DNA of 64,000 nucleotides, from contig NZ_JAMYBK010000004.1 in assembly GCF_024127895.1 (NCBI RefSeq), positions 62,001-126,000 on the forward strand, read 5' to 3'. Position 1 is the first letter of the stretch. The number at the start of each line of letters is the position of its first letter. Source of the DNA: Pseudomonas guariconensis (GTDB taxonomy: Bacteria; Pseudomonadota; Gammaproteobacteria; Pseudomonadales; Pseudomonadaceae). Shown here in pieces: positions 61,467 through 64,000 of this stretch. The translations under genes and the position numbers were made by a program. Below the pieces are notes generated by a model that worked only from the letters and a program-made list of their open reading frames with translations, made no database searches and was not told the origin of the DNA.

Positions 61467-61931
61467 ATGAGAATCGGAGAGCTGGCCAGGATCACCGGCC
61501 TGGCCCCTTCGCGCATCCGCTTCTACGAGGCGAGCGGGCTGATCCAGTCGGTCGCGCGCAAGGCCAACGGCTACCGCGATTATTCGGCCGACGCGGTGTG
61601 GGTGCTGGAGATGATCACCAGTGCCCAGGCGGCCGGGTTTTCCCTGGAAGAGATCCGCCACCTGTTGCCGGTCGATTCGAACGGTTGGCAGCATGACGAA
61701 CTGCTCCAGGGGCTCAAGCGCAAGGTCGAGGAAATCGAAGTGCTGCAACAGCGCCTGGCACACAACAAGGAGCAGTTGCTGCTGGTGATCGATGTCATCC
61801 AGAGCAAGCCCGAGGGCATGCCGTGCGTGGACAATACCCAGCGGGTGTTGAATCGGCTGCGCGAAGAGATCGCCCTGGGCAAGGCGAGCGTTGCGCCTGC
61901 ACATGAGCAAGCTGGCAGGGCGCTGAAGTAG
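61467..61931 (+). CDS. MerR-family regulator
   Basis: A 154-residue activator. Winged helix at residues 1-70 (MRIGELARITGLAPSRIRFYE), long dimerisation helix at about 80-115, and a C-terminal segment with a single Cys (GMPCVDN). It lacks the Cys pair of metal sensors, so an organic or redox signal is more likely. The only recognisable operator is the divergent 19-bp-spacer promoter just upstream. Confidence 0.9.
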   Translation: MRIGELARITGLAPSRIRFYEASGLIQSVARKANGYRDYSADAVWVLEMITSAQAAGFSLEEIRHLLPVDSNGWQHDELLQGLKRKVEEIEVLQQRLAHNKEQLLLVIDVIQSKPEGMPCVDNTQRVLNRLREEIALGKASVAPAHEQAGRALK

Positions 61932-61970
61932 GGCGGGCGTCGACGCGGGCTGTCGCCGCCTGCATCGTCA

Positions 61971-62978
61971 TCACTTGCCCGCGTTCAGCGCTGCCAGTGG
62001 CTTGGGCGCATACAGGGCGCTCTGGAACTCGGGCACGTATTCGTATTTCACCAGCTTGCCCAGCTTCAACGAGCGGATGTAGGTCGACAGGCTGCCTTCA
62101 CCGAGCACCAGCTCTGCCGAGTCCGCGCTCATGCTCGATGCATGGCGGGTCTGCCTGGACGTTGCATAGCCGTAGGTCAACTGGCCGTCGTGGTCGAGGT
62201 TGGTGAAGCTGTTCGTCACCAGGTCGGCTTCATGGGACAGGCCGTCGAGTTTCTTCGCCTTGAAGGTCACATCGACCTTGCCGGTCTGGTCGTCGAAGAG
62301 GTCGTACGAGACCGTCGCGGCTTCCTCTCGGCGGTTGATGTCTGTCAGCCATTTCGGCAGGTTGTAGCCCACCACGCCCCGCACACGTGCGAGCTCCGTG
62401 TTCACTGGGAGCTTGAGTACGTAACCCCAGAAGTCTTTCGACAGCGACTGCCCGATCAGGGTGAAGGGCCCGAGATTCGCTTTGCCAGGTTTGTTGGTGA
62501 TGATCGACAGCGCGATTTCGTTGTAGCTGTCGTTGTCGCAGTAGTCGTAGGTGTAGGCCGTGAACGCCACCAGGCCCCGCCCCGGCCATACCTGCAGGGG
62601 CTGCACCTGCTCCAGCACCTGGGCCGGTATCAATGCGCGCAGGCGTTCGAGATCGGCCGTGTAGACAGCGGTCACGCGGCTGTTCTGGTAGTAGAAGTTC
62701 GGCGAGTAGGACTCGAACCCCATATCGACCTTGGTTTTTTCCAGGCCTTTGAACCAGCTCAAGTCCATGCCTGGCGCTTGGGCCTGGATCACCGACAGGG
62801 GAGGGTTGGAGCGGTAACGGTCGTACAGCCCGCCTTTGAGCACGGGCACCGGGTGACCCGCGATATCGATCACCGTGGTGTCGGCGTGCTTGGGGAGGCC
62901 GTTGGCGTCTGCCAGGGCGGCGTTCGCTAGGGGGGTCAGGAGTATGCCAGTCAGTGTGGCGACGGTTCCGAGTTTCAC
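61971..62978 (-). CDS. Exported acetoacetate-decarboxylase-like protein
   Basis: A 335-residue protein with a signal peptide (about residues 1-21). The body resembles the ADC fold: SPNFYYQNSRVTAVYTADLERLRALIPAQVLEQ, VAFTAYTYDYCDNDSYNEIALS, and LARVRGVVGYNLPKWLTDI. A lysine in VLKLPV or LPKW may match the catalytic Lys, but I cannot align it with certainty. Secreted ADC-like proteins exist in pseudomonads; substrate unknown. Confidence 0.7.
   Translation of the reverse strand: MKLGTVATLTGILLTPLANAALADANGLPKHADTTVIDIAGHPVPVLKGGLYDRYRSNPPLSVIQAQAPGMDLSWFKGLEKTKVDMGFESYSPNFYYQNSRVTAVYTADLERLRALIPAQVLEQVQPLQVWPGRGLVAFTAYTYDYCDNDSYNEIALSIITNKPGKANLGPFTLIGQSLSKDFWGYVLKLPVNTELARVRGVVGYNLPKWLTDINRREEAATVSYDLFDDQTGKVDVTFKAKKLDGLSHEADLVTNSFTNLDHDGQLTYGYATSRQTRHASSMSADSAELVLGEGSLSTYIRSLKLGKLVKYEYVPEFQSALYAPKPLAALNAGK

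Positions 62979-64000
<1,022 letters not shown>

Overview
The window is a GC-rich, gene-dense piece of a Pseudomonas chromosome, most likely from the P. putida group. This rests on gene order and on protein sequences that look like P. putida orthologues read by eye (rne/rluC, yceD-rpmF-plsX-fab, leuCDB-asd-fimV-truA-trpF-accD-folC-cvpA-purF-metZ). GGGCAAGCCCGCTCCCAC-type REP elements, typical of fluorescent pseudomonads, sit in many gaps. Almost everything is core chromosome. I see no prophage, conjugative element, CRISPR array, toxin-antitoxin pair or defence island.

Layout. 1-1505: end of kdsB, a low-molecular-weight tyrosine phosphatase and murB. 1644-8968: RNase E on the minus strand with a long leader, then rluC, a HAD phosphatase and an SppA-like protease on plus, then a Maf pyrophosphatase on minus. 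9064-18914: a long plus-strand run for fatty acid and phospholipid initiation (yceD, rpmF, plsX, fabD, fabG, acpP, fabF) continuing into pabC, mltG, tmk, holB and tatD. pilZ, normally found between holB and tatD, is absent. 18915-24313: the small RNA rgsA, a class V aminotransferase, a TetR regulator, a MoaA protein, two DUF proteins, a REP pair holding a 157-bp palindromic MITE-like element, a cupin and tRNA-Asn. 24375-29503: tyrB, uvrB and gltX. 29712-30622: three tandem tRNA-Ala/tRNA-Glu pairs. 30722-34347: a TetR regulator, an alpha/beta hydrolase, a thioesterase, dusC, and ibpA with a sigma-32 promoter and a ROSE-like thermometer. 34427-38663: a five-PAS GGDEF/EAL protein and a LysR regulator. 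38797-56374: leucine, aspartate-family, tryptophan, lipid, folate, purine and methionine genes with fimV and truA. 56573-57265: tRNA-Val and three tRNA-Asp genes. 57399-64000: a DUF2242 lipoprotein, a 28-codon micro-ORF, an AraC regulator, a nitrilase-fold pseudoenzyme, a decayed haloperoxidase with its MerR regulator, a secreted acetoacetate-decarboxylase-like protein and the start of a 2,4-dienoyl-CoA reductase gene.

How it works together. The centre is an envelope and growth module: acyl-chain synthesis (plsX, fabD, fabG, acpP, fabF, accD), cell wall (murB, mltG), RNA processing and modification (rne, rluC, dusC, truA), tRNA supply and charging (gltX next to tRNA-Glu/Ala genes), and amino acid and nucleotide biosynthesis. 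Several regulatory sites can be read directly: near-consensus sigma-70 promoters for rne, yceD and both tRNA clusters, a heat-shock promoter, a MerR-type 19-bp-spacer promoter, and candidate LexA and PsrA boxes.

I looked for an undescribed system and did not find a convincing one. The more unusual items are the MerR promoter facing a truncated pseudogene, the Cys-less nitrilase-fold protein, the palindromic element inside a REP pair, internal terminators in both tRNA arrays, the missing pilZ and the exact 18-bp repeat array inside rne.
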